DNA from: Turritopsis dohrnii
Lineage: Eukaryota; Cnidaria; Hydrozoa; Anthoathecata; Oceaniidae
Reading direction: 5' to 3'
DNA: 64,000 nucleotides
Assembly: GCA_027922465.2 (NCBI GenBank)
Contig: BQMF02000026.1
Span: 1,488,001-1,552,000, forward strand
How positions within the stretch are numbered: position 1 is the first letter of the stretch; each line of letters begins with the position of its first letter. The translations under genes were made by a program, and so were the position numbers. Below the pieces are notes generated by a model. The model was not told where the DNA came from and ran no database searches. It saw only the letters and a program-made list of their open reading frames with translations. Below, one piece after another: positions 1 to 13,200 of this stretch.

Positions 1-2760
1 ATGAAAAAGAAAGCTTAACACGCATGCACAATTGGTTTCATGTAAGCAAACACACGAAATATACCAAAAACCGCTAGGTTTGGACAGTAAGGAGAAGAAA
101 AAGAACAGATCTGGTTTTAATGTATTTCTTGCTTTCGCAGAAATCCAATTAACACAATATTTCTTGATTTTAACATTAGTGACCTCATTTTCTGGCATGT
201 TATTGTCTAAAGGCACTGCAATGATGGGGTTGTCTATAAAATAACATCCATAATTAAATCGGCAAGGGATATTATATATGTATTTCCTGCAAGAATTAGA
301 ATGTCTATGAATTTGATACTGATACACTAATTTATGCAGTTCTGGCTCCTCTTTTGGATCAGCAAATCTGCATGTATCAAAGTATCCACAAATTCTAAAT
401 AATCATTTGTTGTTTCTTTGCTTAAAACAGGTGCATTAGGAACCCACAAAAAGGAGTGGATATGTGGGCTACCACGAAATTGAACCTTTGTGTTTACGTA
501 ACAGTATTTCTTTAAAAAATGTTTCAACTCTAAACTGAAAGTGTTGTGAAGTGAATACAGGGTTTTGATTCAACAGTTCACACTTTTTAAGTAATCCAAT
601 TGTCCTACCGTAAGGTTCGTATGGTTCAGCTTGTGAAGATTACTAGCAGTTCATCCCATCTTAGGTCTGCACATGACAAGGTCAGGAAGAATGTAAGTAA
701 ACCTAATTGTTTAACCATGGCAAGAACATCATTTAGGAAGCTTTTCCAATATGCAGGTGTTCCCTTTACAGATTTCATAAATAAAAAGCCTTGATCTTCT
801 GACATGAAAGACTTAACAGTTTCTTTAAAATTATTTTTAAGTTTTCCTGCAGTTATCTCTCCATGAACTTTGCGTGTTGCTACATTTATTTGGTTAAGCA
901 AATTTATTTGTTGCATAACATAATGTGCAAAGAAAATAAAGCCAGTGATTGAGGCAAATCTTTGGCTATAATGTAGTAGCTGCAGGTTGAAATATTTTGT
1001 AGCAGTCAACCCAATTTGTGATTCTATTGGAAACAAATTTGAAAAAGTAAGTTCTTCACATAAATTGTCAATAAAGAAAGACATTGGCTGCTAACATTCA
1101 CCAGGAGCGATATCCAATATTCCCTCAATTGTATTATAAATGTTTGGTATCAAACAAACTTCATCTGACCCTGCTTGCTCAAGATTCAGAGGATTTTCCT
1201 CTTCAAGTTCATCATTGCTCTCATTTGTATTGCATTCAATACTAATTGGAAATGCATCTTGATCAATAATTGCATCAGTATCAACTAGAGAAAGTAACTC
1301 TTTAGTAATATTATCCATGTTGATATGAATATCATCATAGAAAGGGTTGTTTGCCTTCAAATAATCTAATGCATCTTTCGCATAATCAAGACGGACATCT
1401 TCAAATGTAACATGGTCACTAAACTGAAGTTTCCTCTTTAACTTAACAAAAATTAACCCATTACTGTCCATTCCCTGTGGTAAGCAATTACTTACTGCAT
1501 TAACATTTACTGGTACATTACAAACAGCACCTTTAATTTTTGGCATTTGACCTTTAGGCTTAATACTAATTTTTTTGAATAAAATGCGATTTGCAATCAA
1601 GGTTTTTTCCATTCGATTCAAACACTTTCTCAATTTTTCTAGGTATTGGTAAGACCCCTAAATCTGTTCCACACTGCTTGACATGGCACAGCTCCTTTCA
1701 ACAAATGATGATCACAAGTGACACAAATATACTTTTTCCCATTACAACTTGATATGTCAGTAAACAGTGGGAAAAATTCATATTCGTAGCATTCCCTTTT
1801 AAACACCTTCACTGTTCTACGATAAAGGGATCAGTTGCAAACAACACACATGGTATGGTCCCTGGCATATTTGAGCTTTAAATTTATAAACACAGCCTAC
1901 ATTTTCCTGATGATTCCTCAAAGCTTTTTGCTTTTTATCAGCATGTTATTACAATCCTATGCTCAATGCATATGTAGCACGCTTAGAATTTCTATTTTTA
2001 ATTTTTGAAACTTCAGTGGCTTTTCTTTTTCTGCATTGGGTTTTGGCAGAATCTGATGCATTTCTCTATCTACATGTAGCTTTTGCAGAATCTGTTGCAT
2101 TTTTTTCTCTACATTTAGCTTTAGAAGAATCTGTTGCATTTCTTTCCCTGCACTTAGTTTGTTCAACAATATTTTTCTTTCTTTTCCGATATTTTGCCTT
2201 ATAATATTCATTTTGAAGATTTTCTAAAATAACATCTTCACTTCAAGAAAGTCTACACAGATGCTTTGTTTTTCAAAAGGGACATAAACATCAGTTTCAG
2301 CAACATATGTAGAAATCAAATACTTTTCAAGGTCAATTTTTGATTTAAAGTTCAGTAATGTTGACAAACCATCAGCAATTGCCTGACCAAATATATCTTT
2401 ACTGTGTGAATCAAACAAAAAGTAACATTTTTTAGTCTATATCACAGAAATGCAATATCCTTTGATAAAAAAAATGAGAGCACTTCCGACTTGATCTTCT
2501 GAAGTTAAAAAAACCATACAGATCTCCATTACTTAACAAGCCACTTCTGTTATTTAAAAATCTTAACAAGATACGACTTCCAAGTAGGGTTATTTGTTGT
2601 AGAAGGTCTGATGCCATTAAGTAATCTTCACTACGTAAAGATTTATAGAGTTCATCCCCTTGTATAACAATGAGATCCAAATCAACAGCATTCCATTGGC
2701 CAATATGAGACACAGATTGAAATAAATTTACAACAAGAACACTGCCTGCCAGCAACATTA
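1..2760 (-). mobile_element. Decayed Helitron (Rep-type) with N-terminal protease-like region
   Basis: Read on the minus strand, 2760 to 1, broken frames follow the order of a large animal Helitron protein. (1) At 2760-2224 is a cysteine-protease-like start (AGRQC, then QGDELYKSL, then FDSHSKDIFG), resembling OTU/C76-like domains fused to some Helitrons. (2) At 2211-1963 is a lysine-rich imperfect repeat. (3) At about 1960-1100 is a DUF6570-like region with CVTCDHHLLKG and FVKLKRKLQF. (4) At 1084-626 is the helitron-like N domain (KGTPAYWKSFLNDVLAMVKQ). (5) At 527-327 is FRGSPHIHSFLW, carrying the HUH-type H-x-H motif. Frameshifts separate the blocks; for example AGRQC lies in a different frame from the residues after it. 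The element runs off the left edge, so helicase and termini are not visible. Family assignment is from recalled motifs; inactivity is seen directly. Confidence 0.82.
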
Positions 2761-3489
2761 CATCTCCTTGGTGAAACCTTCCTTCCTTGAACTGAAGTCT
2801 CGATTCTTATATTTCCCTTACACATAAATGGCATTATTAATTCAGCAAATATATAGCAACAACACTATGCTTAATATACTATGGTAATAATATATATAAC
2901 GATGCTATTTCATCTACACTGCTAAATAAAAGTCTAAGTAATATTTATACATGGGGCCGGAAAATTAAGATCCACAAATAATTGGGTTAATACAAACCAG
3001 TCAGTCAGTATTGGTCGCACAAATAACTGATCATATAACAGGAAACAAAATAAGTTTTGTATTGTAAAAAATAAAAATCAGGTGTTTCACAAAAAAAGCA
3101 ATAAATTTTAAACAAAATTTTGAACAAAGCACAGAGCAAATAGTGCTTGGGTAAAGAACAGAACAAGAGGTGCTTCGTGAACAAAGCAGAAATTAAAGGG
3201 TGCCTCTGACACAATGCACAAAACAAGAGGTAAAAGGTGCTGATTAACAGCACAAAAAATGCTAAGCATGATCCAGAGATTTCATCTATTTTTGATTTAG
3301 CTGTTTGCTTCATAGAACAGCTAAAGGCAAATTGTGACCATGTGATAATGTAGCCAATCAGAAGCTGCCAACCAACATATCCACGTGACCTAAAGTACTC
3401 ACAACAGACAACTGAACTAAATACGAGTGTATTATGGAATTTAACGAATTCACGTAAACAATGCACAAAATGGTTCATAACTTGGAGTA
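2761..3489. other. Unassigned AT-rich spacer
   Basis: No convincing exon was found. A 176-codon minus-strand open frame (3005-3535) is leucine/cysteine/phenylalanine-rich, made from repetitive AACAAAGCA-like DNA, and has no recognisable domain. This is probably intronic sequence of CPSF1, since the missing 5' exons must lie further left. Confidence 0.4.
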
Positions 3490-4500
3490 TCAATAATTGG
3501 TCAGTGCGGAAAAGCACCTGTTCTTTCATTAGCATTTGTCCACGCCATGTCCACAGTTCTAGTCTGGATTCCCATTTGCAGGCTTTAAACTAAGCCTGGA
3601 ATAGAGGCTATTTGTTGATTGTGGCTTAATTCAGAATTGTTTTTTAATTCATAACTACAACTGTTTTATCAGGGCGAGTGGGCCCTCAAGTTAAAACATG
3701 AGTTTGCCTGTCACAATGTTTTTGGAATGCTTTTGGAAAGGAATGGTTATTTTTTCACCAGAGATAGAAGCAAAGGAATTAGTAATATTTTGGCTGTTAT
3801 CATAGTTGAAGCTGTTATTATAATACTGTTGAGTTAGCTAGCGCTGGTTTTGTGCTATCTATTGTTCAGACCTTGTTCAGATACAGATAGCTCTGCTACC
3901 TCTAAAAGGTGTCCTATGTTACAACATCCGATTATATGTTATTTTTTAATTTATATGAATGCATCCATCAGTATAGACGAGTTTTTGATGTTACTTTGCC
4001 CTGTCTAAACTAAAAGTTAAGTAATATTCAAACTAAACTAGAATGTGTAGAAATGTATATAGTCATCCACCAAGACAACATCTTCAAGTTTATAAAGTAG
4101 TTAATTATACCTGTGAAGGTGGCGTAGTGTACTATTCCTAAATGACTCGAATCTGCGAATGCTTTGTATCTTTAATTTCTAAATAAAGATTTTATTGAAT
4201 TGAGTTTGGTTAAAATGATATTGTTACGCACACAATTTTGAGAGGGTGCCTCTCTGTTTTTTGTTAATGAATGTCTTATTCTCTTCATCACAGTCACAGT
4301 AATTATTTTATGAAATAGCCGAAGCTCTTCGGTGGCTTACACCATTATCAAAGCAAAGTGAGACTTAACCACATTTACTTCAGCTATTTTGAATTCCTGG
4401 GACAAATCAATAATTTTTCCATTTTGCTACACAGCCCAACATTTTTCAACTTTGCTGAGGCCTCATGTCCTCTTGTTACTTAATTAATCTTAATTAATAG
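3490..4500. repeat. Dispersed repeat family R1, copy 1
   Basis: This stretch aligns by eye with 9220-9925 plus 12140-12410. Shared segments include ATTGGTCAG, the block around CATGTCCACAG, TTTGTATCTTTAATTTCTA, and a right end reading roughly TTTTTCAACTTTG followed by GGCCTC. Copy 1 is uninterrupted; copy 2 is split by about 2.2 kb of younger insertions. It ends about 60 nt before the first visible CPSF1 exon. No open frame is shared and no termini were defined, so it may be a non-autonomous transposon or an old segmental duplication. Confidence 0.65.
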
Positions 4501-4556
4501 GCAACTTAATTGTTGAAACTGGTTCATCAAACAATTCATTATTTTTTATATTCTAG

Positions 4557-7245
4557 GTGTTAAACACTGCTGATGAGATTACTGAGATAGACAATTCAGG
4601 ATTCAATGCACAGTTTCCTACTGTGTATGCTGGCAACATTGGTTTGGACAAGTATATCATTCAAGTTTGTCCAACAAGCATAAGGTTACTTCAAGACTCT
4701 AAACAATTGCAAGACATAACCTTAGAAGAGGAGGGAAATCCTATCATTTCCTGCACAATTGCTGATCCACACGCAGTTTTGCTGCTAAATGATGGTTCTA
4801 TTATCTATATGCAGCTTATTGAAGATTTCAATGGTCCAAAGTTAAAACTGAACCGACCTGAGATCATTGTAAGTTTAATGATTATTATCATATACAAATG
4901 AACGTAGATTAGAGAAAAGTCTGAATGAAAAAATGTCTTCTCGTTAGCCTTCATTGTGTGTTGTTTATACAGAAAAAGCCAATCAAGACTGTTGCCTTGT
5001 ATAAAGATTTCAGTGGTTTGTTTACTGTTGAGAATATTGGCAAAGAAAAATATCATAAAAAACCACGAAGGATATCCTCATATGCTCCTATTCTTACTAC
5101 CGTTAATGATAGTAGTGACAGTAACAGGTAATATAGTTTTTGCTACACCAAAAGGCACCGTTATGTTCATAAGGCAGTCCTGGTGGTGAGGAGATGAGCT
5201 AGTTAATTCTGGTAATGTAGGTTCCTTTGAAACCTGGCCAGTAGCTTTGTTACTTGTATATTTTTGCATTAGGGAAGTGACTATTGAAGATGAAGAAGAA
5301 ATGTTGTACGGGAATTCGTCAATGGATCAGAGCTCATACCAAGCTCAATTGAATAAAGTTAGACGATCAAGGTAATCTCCTTAGATGACTTCCCATTTTT
5401 TTTAAATGAAGAATATCTGTTATATGAACTTAAATTATACGAGATGATTTACTATCATAGTTTCTCATTCCATGAACATCCAACATTGAAGTATGGTACA
5501 TACTGGTGTCTTCTGTGCACGAACGATGGCCTCCTTCAGATTTATAGTTTACCTGAGTTTCAACTTGTTTTTGCTAATAATGAATTCAGCAGTGGTTCTA
5601 AAGTACTGTGTGACACTAATGACCAACTAAAGAAATTAAGGTGAAAAAGTTATTTTTAAATGATTCTTATACGTTATGTACGTATAAGGTTTATGTTGAC
5701 TATTCTATTAAAAATATGTTGTAAGAGCTCCAGATTCATATCTTATGTTCTTTAGTGCCACGGAAGCCGTTACTACTGAAGTAAAAGAAATAAATATTGT
5801 TGGTGCTGGTCATGCCAAGCGGAGACCGCTTCTGTTCGCTTTGATTGATCAAGACCTTTTAATATATGAATGTTTCCCTTTCCGGAAAGCCTACATTGAT
5901 GGTCATTTGCCTATACGGTTCAAAAAAGTATCTTCAATTGTGTCTTGCCGTAATTCTTCTAATTTAGCGTGGGTCAAAAATTAATTATATTTATGCTATT
6001 TAATTAGAATTCAAAAGTTACTCCTGAAAATCCGCATTAAATTAGAACAACCCGCGTTAAATTAGAGGCTTTTTGATTATATCCAGTATACATCCCGCGT
6101 TATTTAATTAGAACCACAATATTGATTTTTGACTCTTGTATTAAGCATCATTTAAGAATATAGTCGACAGGGAAGTATTTTTAGGGTTAAATCTGCATTA
6201 TTGCCACTATAATTGCCACAAAAAATGCGTTGCAATACTCCTATCATCTTCATCAATGAATTCATTTTAGCCTTTTAAAAGTTATCAATTTTGGAAAAAC
6301 AATCCTCGTAAATTATAACAACCCGCGCTAAATTGGAGAATTACGGTATTTAATTTTTAGGGAAAAAAAGAGAGTTTTTTGTGAGTTTTCTGTGAGTTTT
6401 TGTTTGGATTGACATAAGTGGATAACTAATAGTTTTCTTGCTAATTATGTTTTTAGCTTGAACTTGATATTTTGATGCGTTTAAAAGAAGAAATGAAATT
6501 AGCAGATATGGTCGATACAAATCAACAATCTAAAACTGTTCCACAAATACGAGTGATTCACAATGTATCCAATTATGATATAAGTGTAAGTTGTGTATAG
6601 CAAACTGCTTGCTACGTACATATGTAAGTTGTGTATAACAAACTGCTTGCTACGTACATAATGTAACTTTCTTGTTATTTGTGTCAAGCCAAATCAGAAG
6701 AAATTAATGAGCCCTCACATCGATGCTGTTTCAACTTTCGCAAAAGCATCGGCCGCCTTTCCAGACTCCGATTTTAATTTGTATTATGTTCACTTGAAAT
6801 ACCAATTGAATTGAATACCAATCTTTTTTACACCTATTTATTTTTGCGTTACCGTTTAGTTGTTTATTTGTGGTTCGCATCCACACTGGATCTTTATGAC
6901 AGACAGAGGTACAGTTTATGCTCATCCAATGACGATCGATGGTCCAGTCACTTCTTTTGCATCATTCCATAATGTCAATTGCCCGAATGGATTTCTCTAT
7001 TTTAATAAAAATGTATGTAGCCATCCTTTTAATGGTTTTCTTGGTGGGAAGACCATATATTTTGGTTTGTTATTTCAATAGATATCCGAATACTGGAGGT
7101 TATTTGGAAGTTATTGAATTTCTTCTAGGGTGAATTACGTATAGCCGTGTTACCTTCTCACCTCTCATATGATGCCCCATGGCTTGTCCGAAAAATCCCT
7201 TTACGAATGACACCTTACGATGTAGCATACGAACCTGAAGCCAAG
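4557..7245 (+). CDS. CPSF1: CPSF1 exons 1-8 of the visible part
   Basis: Eight exons separated by short introns (89-529 nt). The first begins at codon VLNTADEI after TTCTAG; it is internal, not a translation start. Exons 1-3 carry the propeller segment ending in the acidic DEEEMLYG region. Exons 4-6 cover [40 protein letters not shown] and a variable linker. Exons 7-8 carry the strongly conserved [16 protein letters not shown] and [18 protein letters not shown]. The intron before exon 6 (5928-6456) holds AT-rich repeats with several CCGCGTTAAATTAGA-like motifs. Confidence 0.95.
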
Positions 7246-10200
7246 GTAACTTCATGGCTGTCTTATATACGTTTTCTCCGACTATGCATCGAATTCTAAT
7301 TCTATAATTCCTTATCAACACCTTTAAGTAACAAGGGCTTTAAGTAACAAGGGCTCTCAAGTACTCGCATCTAAAAGTAAATGATTACAACAGCGATCGT
7401 ACTAAATGATTATCATTCTTTTATTTTTTGATAAATGATGGAATATCCAGCCAGAAAAAAGTCTTCAAACTCCACAATCTACCAATCATAGCCTAATGGA
7501 TAATTAAAGAGTCTATTGACGGATGAAAAATGTAAATATTATGATCACGCGATCATAACACAAAATAAAAACAAAACTAGCCACGTGGCAGAATGCGTTT
7601 CAGTTCTTTTATTTATTAAAACGAATCTACAGGTAAAAAATTCATTTTTGCAGCTGCTTTTTCAAAGAAAGTTATTTATGTGCATACATAAACAAAGTAA
7701 TTTTGTTACAAAAGAGAAAAGAGATGTGTCAAACATTATACCGCATGTTCACAAAATTCGCAACTTGCTGTTTAAACAGAGATTCTTTGCTTTTCAATAT
7801 CAAAGTGAAAGATTTTACACAAGAGCTTAGTAGTGGTATTTCAATGGCAATAATTATAGGAAAGCATCCTACAGGCAATTTTGTGGAAATATGGGGCCAC
7901 TTGGGAAAATGAAATAGACATGTTGTGCTATCATGTGTAGCTTTAACAGTTAGGAAAAATAAGTCATGATGGGGTTTACAAGGACTAAAAACTGTTTCAT
8001 CAATTATGTATAATTGCACCATAAAAAACTATTTCAAAGTATTTATTTTCATTCCAAACCTTGTTATCATGTTACCTAAAAATTATAGCCAGATTTAAGT
8101 ATATCTTCACTATTTATTATAAAGTAAAAACTGAACTCAGTATTTACAATTTGAGATTTCAACAATCCTGAAAGTTTTTCTAGATCAAGTTGACAATACA
8201 AAAACTTGGTCGATAGTATACAGGTGCATTTTTTCTCCATTAGTTGTTGTCACTTCTTAACGAAACAAGTGAGGAATTGTCATTATAATTTGATACATCT
8301 GGATCAACAAGTGTATCTTCAGAGATTGTTACTTCCTCTTCAGCAGTTCCCTCCTCAGCATTCTCTCTCTACATCAACAATATACATTTAGAAACGATTG
8401 CTTCTTCAACGGTTTTCTCTTCGATGATAATATAAGAACCACATATTTCTGATATATATTGATGTTCAAAGATAGAGTACAGACATCGTATTCCTTTTTT
8501 CTTGTGCATATACTACCTGTGAACTGAAATTTTACTTCAAAACTTCCCATACTTTTAATATTGAATGTTTTTTATCTTTATTATGTCATTGGAGCGTTAT
8601 AAACAACGAATACAACGAAACAACATTGTATAAACATCTTTTCCACGACAATCAGAAATTATAAATGCATAAATCGTCTGTCGTTCATCCATCAATATCT
8701 TCGCAATCAGCATTTGTTAGGGATTAAATCGTATTTCTGATTCTTCTTAGATAAAATATCAACCCCAGAAAGTAGATATATAAGTTCTGAGTTCAACATA
8801 AAGTGTATAAATAAGGCAATGAAGAATCCGTTTTTCAGAAAAACAATCTTTTTTTGACTCCGAAGCTTTCTTGTTCGAAAGATTTGTTTACATTAACTCG
8901 ATTTACCAATTTAGATCTTTAATTGATCATCGGTTTTGAGAATAGTAACCGAGTTAAAAGTTAAACCGCTGTGCATTCTATTGTATTTCATCCGTCAATA
9001 GACTCTTTAATTATTATTCTGAATAATAGAGAATTTTGGTTCATTGAAACAATATGAATATTTGCATATACCTTAATTTGCCACAAATTTTCAATATTGC
9101 ATCTATATCATCCTGACTACGCTGGTTTTGAATTTGCCATTTGTATTTCATTTTGTCAGGAAAACGACATTTTGGGTGAATTTTCACTAAATTTTATTCA
9201 CAATATAATTTTTTGGATAATTGGTCAGCGCGTTAAGCAGCTGATCTTTCATTAGCGTTTTTCCGTCCCATGTCCACAGTACTAGTCTGGAGTCCTCATT
9301 GAAAGCTGATAACACTTAAAAATAAGGGTAGAATAGAGGCTATTTGTTAATCGTGGCTTAATTCAGATTTTTCAGATAATTTATAATTACAGTTGTTTTA
9401 TCAGGGTGAGTGCGGCCTCAAATTAAAACATGAGTTTTACGGTTTGCCCATCACATAGATATCATTTTGGAAATAAAAGCTAAAGGAAAGGGTCATTTTT
9501 CACCAGAGAAGTAAAGAAATTCGTAATATTATCACCGTATATTATAATTGAACCTGTTATTATTATACTGTTCAGTTAGCTAGGGCTGATTTTGTGTTTT
9601 GTGCTATATATTGGTCAGACCTGGAGATAGAGAGAGCTCTGCTGCCACCAAAAGGACCTGATATTACATCGGATATGTATATGTTATTTTTTATGTATTC
9701 ATCCAGATGTGTCCATCAATATAGGCAAGTTTTCAATATCACTTTATCCTGTCTAAAATAAAAATTTATGCACACAAAAATAAAATGTGTATGTAGAAAT
9801 CTATATTATCTTCTAGTCATCCAAAAAAATTAATAGACAACATTTTGAAGTTTATAAAGCATTTAGTTACCTGTGGTGAAAATGCATAGTGCACTAATCC
9901 AAAATGATATGATATACAATGATATTCTGTGTTTGTTGTAATGTAATGTAGTAATTATCAAGCAAAAGAACAAAATATAATATATATGTTTGTAAACTCT
10001 ACATCATCACTTTCGACATGAACGTTGTCTTTTCAATAATCAACATTTTAATGAACAAATTACCTATGTGGAGTCATTGTAAGTGTCTTCACTTATTTAT
10101 AGTCTTGTCATTCAATTTCCGCGCCTCAGTGAAGGAAATTGTTTGATTTAGACATTCTATCTATCTATCTCTCTCCGTAACAGTTTTTTGTCGTTTTCGG

Positions 10201-13200
10201 AAAGTCCGTTCGGATTTCGGATTGTTTGTTTATTCAGAATAGTTAGTGAAAGACCCAAAACTATATGCAAAATGTAATACAAAAAGGCCACTTTCAATAT
10301 TAATTCATAAAAATAATAAGCTTTTTATACTTTTGAAATTATTTTAGAAGTTATTTTAGCCGTTTTATATTTAAAACTTCCCAATTCAATTATCTTCAAA
10401 ATTTCTTTAAAAAGTCAGTAAAATATGCACACCGAACACGTGAAACGTTCTCGAACCGATTTGGTTTATGTTTTGAGGAAGTTGTAGATGTAGAAGAAGC
10501 TTTGAAGAAGAATTTTAAGACTTTATCTACTATTGCAATCGAAATATAATCATGAGGACGTTCCTTATGGAGGAAATATTGATGTTTAGCTGACTCTGGG
10601 AAAAATTCTTGAAAAAGAAGGTGAAGGTTTGATAGTAAACGAAACTTAGCTGTGAAAAAAACTTTCAATATCACAGCAGAAGTATGTAGTATCAACATTA
10701 CTGGTGAATACATCTTATCAATAAATGCATGAAACATGTTCATTTCATTTAATAAATATTACAGCGAAAGTTGAAGATATTGAAAAAAAACAAACAAATG
10801 AAATTGTCTACAAATCACTTGTGAATGAATTGACCCAAACATGACATACATACTGAAAGTATAAACATGTGCAAGATATTGGTGAACGATGTGTCTTATA
10901 AAACTGTTTTTCTGGCTCCGAAACGTCATAGTGAATTGAAAAGCGGTAATAAATTAAAGAAGGGAGTAATTTGGGGAATTCCAGACTGTATCAAATTATT
11001 CATCACTGTACAAAATGCTCAGTCAAGTTATCACTTGTGTGGAACTGATTAGTTTTAAATTCACGTTTAAAAGATTTTAAGATGACATCGTTCAAAATAA
11101 TCCTGCAAACCGCTCAATGGAGGCACAATGATTTAGTTTGGATATATGTCAGAGGAAAACAAACTTTGGATGATGATTAGAATCCAACCAATTATATACA
11201 TACAATAAGATCAGTAAAGCCTTGTGAAAATTCGGAGTGTAATATGTTCTAGGACACAATACGTTAAGGGGATTTTTTTTTTTTTTTGCGTGGATTAAGT
11301 TTTGCAATAAATCCACGCAAAACGTCAAGACATAAACGATTCGCGAAAATAAATCCACGCAAAATTTCATGATTTTATTTGCTCATTTTTTGGCTCTGCG
11401 TACCTTTCATATATTAACTATTTCCTTGTACTTATCAAGCACCTATTGGTTTTGCAATGTGGCTGGCATGGAAATGGTGATTTTTGCTGCTACTTCTAAG
11501 CTATATTATAAAGTACACACATTGCACTTTGTGCCCATTCGCAAATATAAATCCAAACATTTTCCTTGAGAAGCTCTGAATTGAAAATATTAAGTAAGTA
11601 AGTAAGTAAGTAACCGAGAGTTTTTAGTCCTTGGGCTTCCATCCGTAATAATTGGTTCTTCCGCCCGCCGGCTTTCAACTAGTAGTTGACTTACCGCCAG
11701 AGATACATATAGCATTGCTCTAACTTGCCCGAAGGCCAGTGTGCAGTCAGTCGATGGCTCCTAATGGGCTGATACGCTGCTTTTAAAGCGCATCGGAGTG
11801 GAGTATCGAGATACGGCATAACTGGACTCGAACACGGGTCGCAGCGGTCGCACTCAAAGGTACTAACCACTACACCATCGCTGCACAATATAATATAAAT
11901 ATTAATCCACGCAAAACGCTCTCAAACCTTGCCCAAATTCGCAAAAATAAATCCACGCAAAAAAAAAAATCCCCTTAAGGTATACTGTAAGCTTTTTTTA
12001 GGAATTGGTAACTTCTTTTGATTTTAATGCAAACCTGCATTTATTCGCAATCTGATTTTATTCAATTCACTTCAAAGACAATCGTATTTGTTTCATTTGT
12101 AATGATGTCCTTAGATAGCATAGACGAAAGTCAATTGATAAGTGTTTGTATCTTTAATTTCTAGATAAATATTTTATTGAATTAAGTTTTGTTGCACAAT
12201 TTTGAGACCAGACCTGTTTGGTTTTATCATTGAATGTCTTATTCCTACTATTACTTCACTATTACTTCAGTTATCGCTCATGAATTCCTATTTTGACCTT
12301 CCTGGAACAAAAACGTGATTTTTCCATTTTGCTTCACAGTCAAAAATTTTTCAACTTTGGCGAAAGCGCTGACATTCAGGCCTCTTGGCCTCTTGTTTAT
12401 ATTAATCTCCGATATTTCCGTTCTGTTGTTCAGTTGTATTCTTATCGAATTCAATTTCGAAAGATCTGTAGCGAACTTCTGCTCAGCCGAATTTATATGC
12501 GTTTTGTTTTGTTTTATCTTTTCATGAAAACTTGTTTAGTCTAAGGCTGAGATTTTTCCTTGAAAACGAGCACAACCCGAATAAATATAATATTTGACTA
12601 AAATACAGTAGACTTCCATTAACTCGGACCCCCAGGGGAATGAGAAAAAATGCGTGACTTCGCGAAATGTCCCAGTTCAGCGGAGCTCTCGGTAAGTCGT
12701 ACATTTTGCATAAGAAATCATGTAGAAAATCGTTTTTTTCGACCGTTCGTAGTTTCGAGGCTTACAAATTCGAAATTTCAAATCTTACCTATTTCGGAGT
12801 TTCTAGTCGAATGAATGTAAAGAAACTGTACAAGTTAGCGAGTTATCTGACTTATCCAGGGTACGGCTTAAGCTAATTTAACGCGGGATGATTTTAACCT
12901 AAATTGATAAAGAAAATTCAAGAAAAATTGAAAATCAGTCCGACTTAGTAAAAGTCCGACTTATCCTGGGTACGAGAGTCTACTGTAATAAGTTTCATTT
13001 TGTTGGTGATTTCTTTTGACACAAGAGACAAAATGTTTACATTCCTTCCAAGAGACTGATACAAAATGTTTACATTCCTTCCAAGAGACTGATACAAAAT
13101 GTTTACATTCCTTCCAAGAGACTGATACAAAATGTTTACATTCCTTCCAAGAATCTAAAATAAACAAATGTTTTCCGTTAATATTAATTGTTGCACGTTT

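Larger units (their letters stand above)
9220..12410. repeat. Repeat family R1, copy 2, split by nested insertions
   Basis: 9220-9925 matches the left part of copy 1 (3490-4140) and about 12140-12410 matches its right part, including TTTGTATCTTTAATTTCTA and the TTTTTCAACTTTGG / GGCCTC end. The intervening 2.2 kb is absent from copy 1, so it was inserted later. That insert holds R2, a TTAA-flanked MITE and a SINE. Confidence 0.65.

Noticed and set aside
3005..3535. 176-codon minus-strand open frame
   Set aside because: Cys/Phe/Leu-rich translation of repetitive AACAAAGCA-like DNA; no domain, no splice context.
10396..10743. 115-codon minus frame shared by both R2 copies
   Set aside because: Conserved only because the DNA is duplicated; no recognised domain, and the second copy diverges by frameshift.
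11824..11886. A functional tRNA gene
   Set aside because: Boxes A and B are present but there is no cloverleaf acceptor/anticodon stem, and a SINE body and tail follow.
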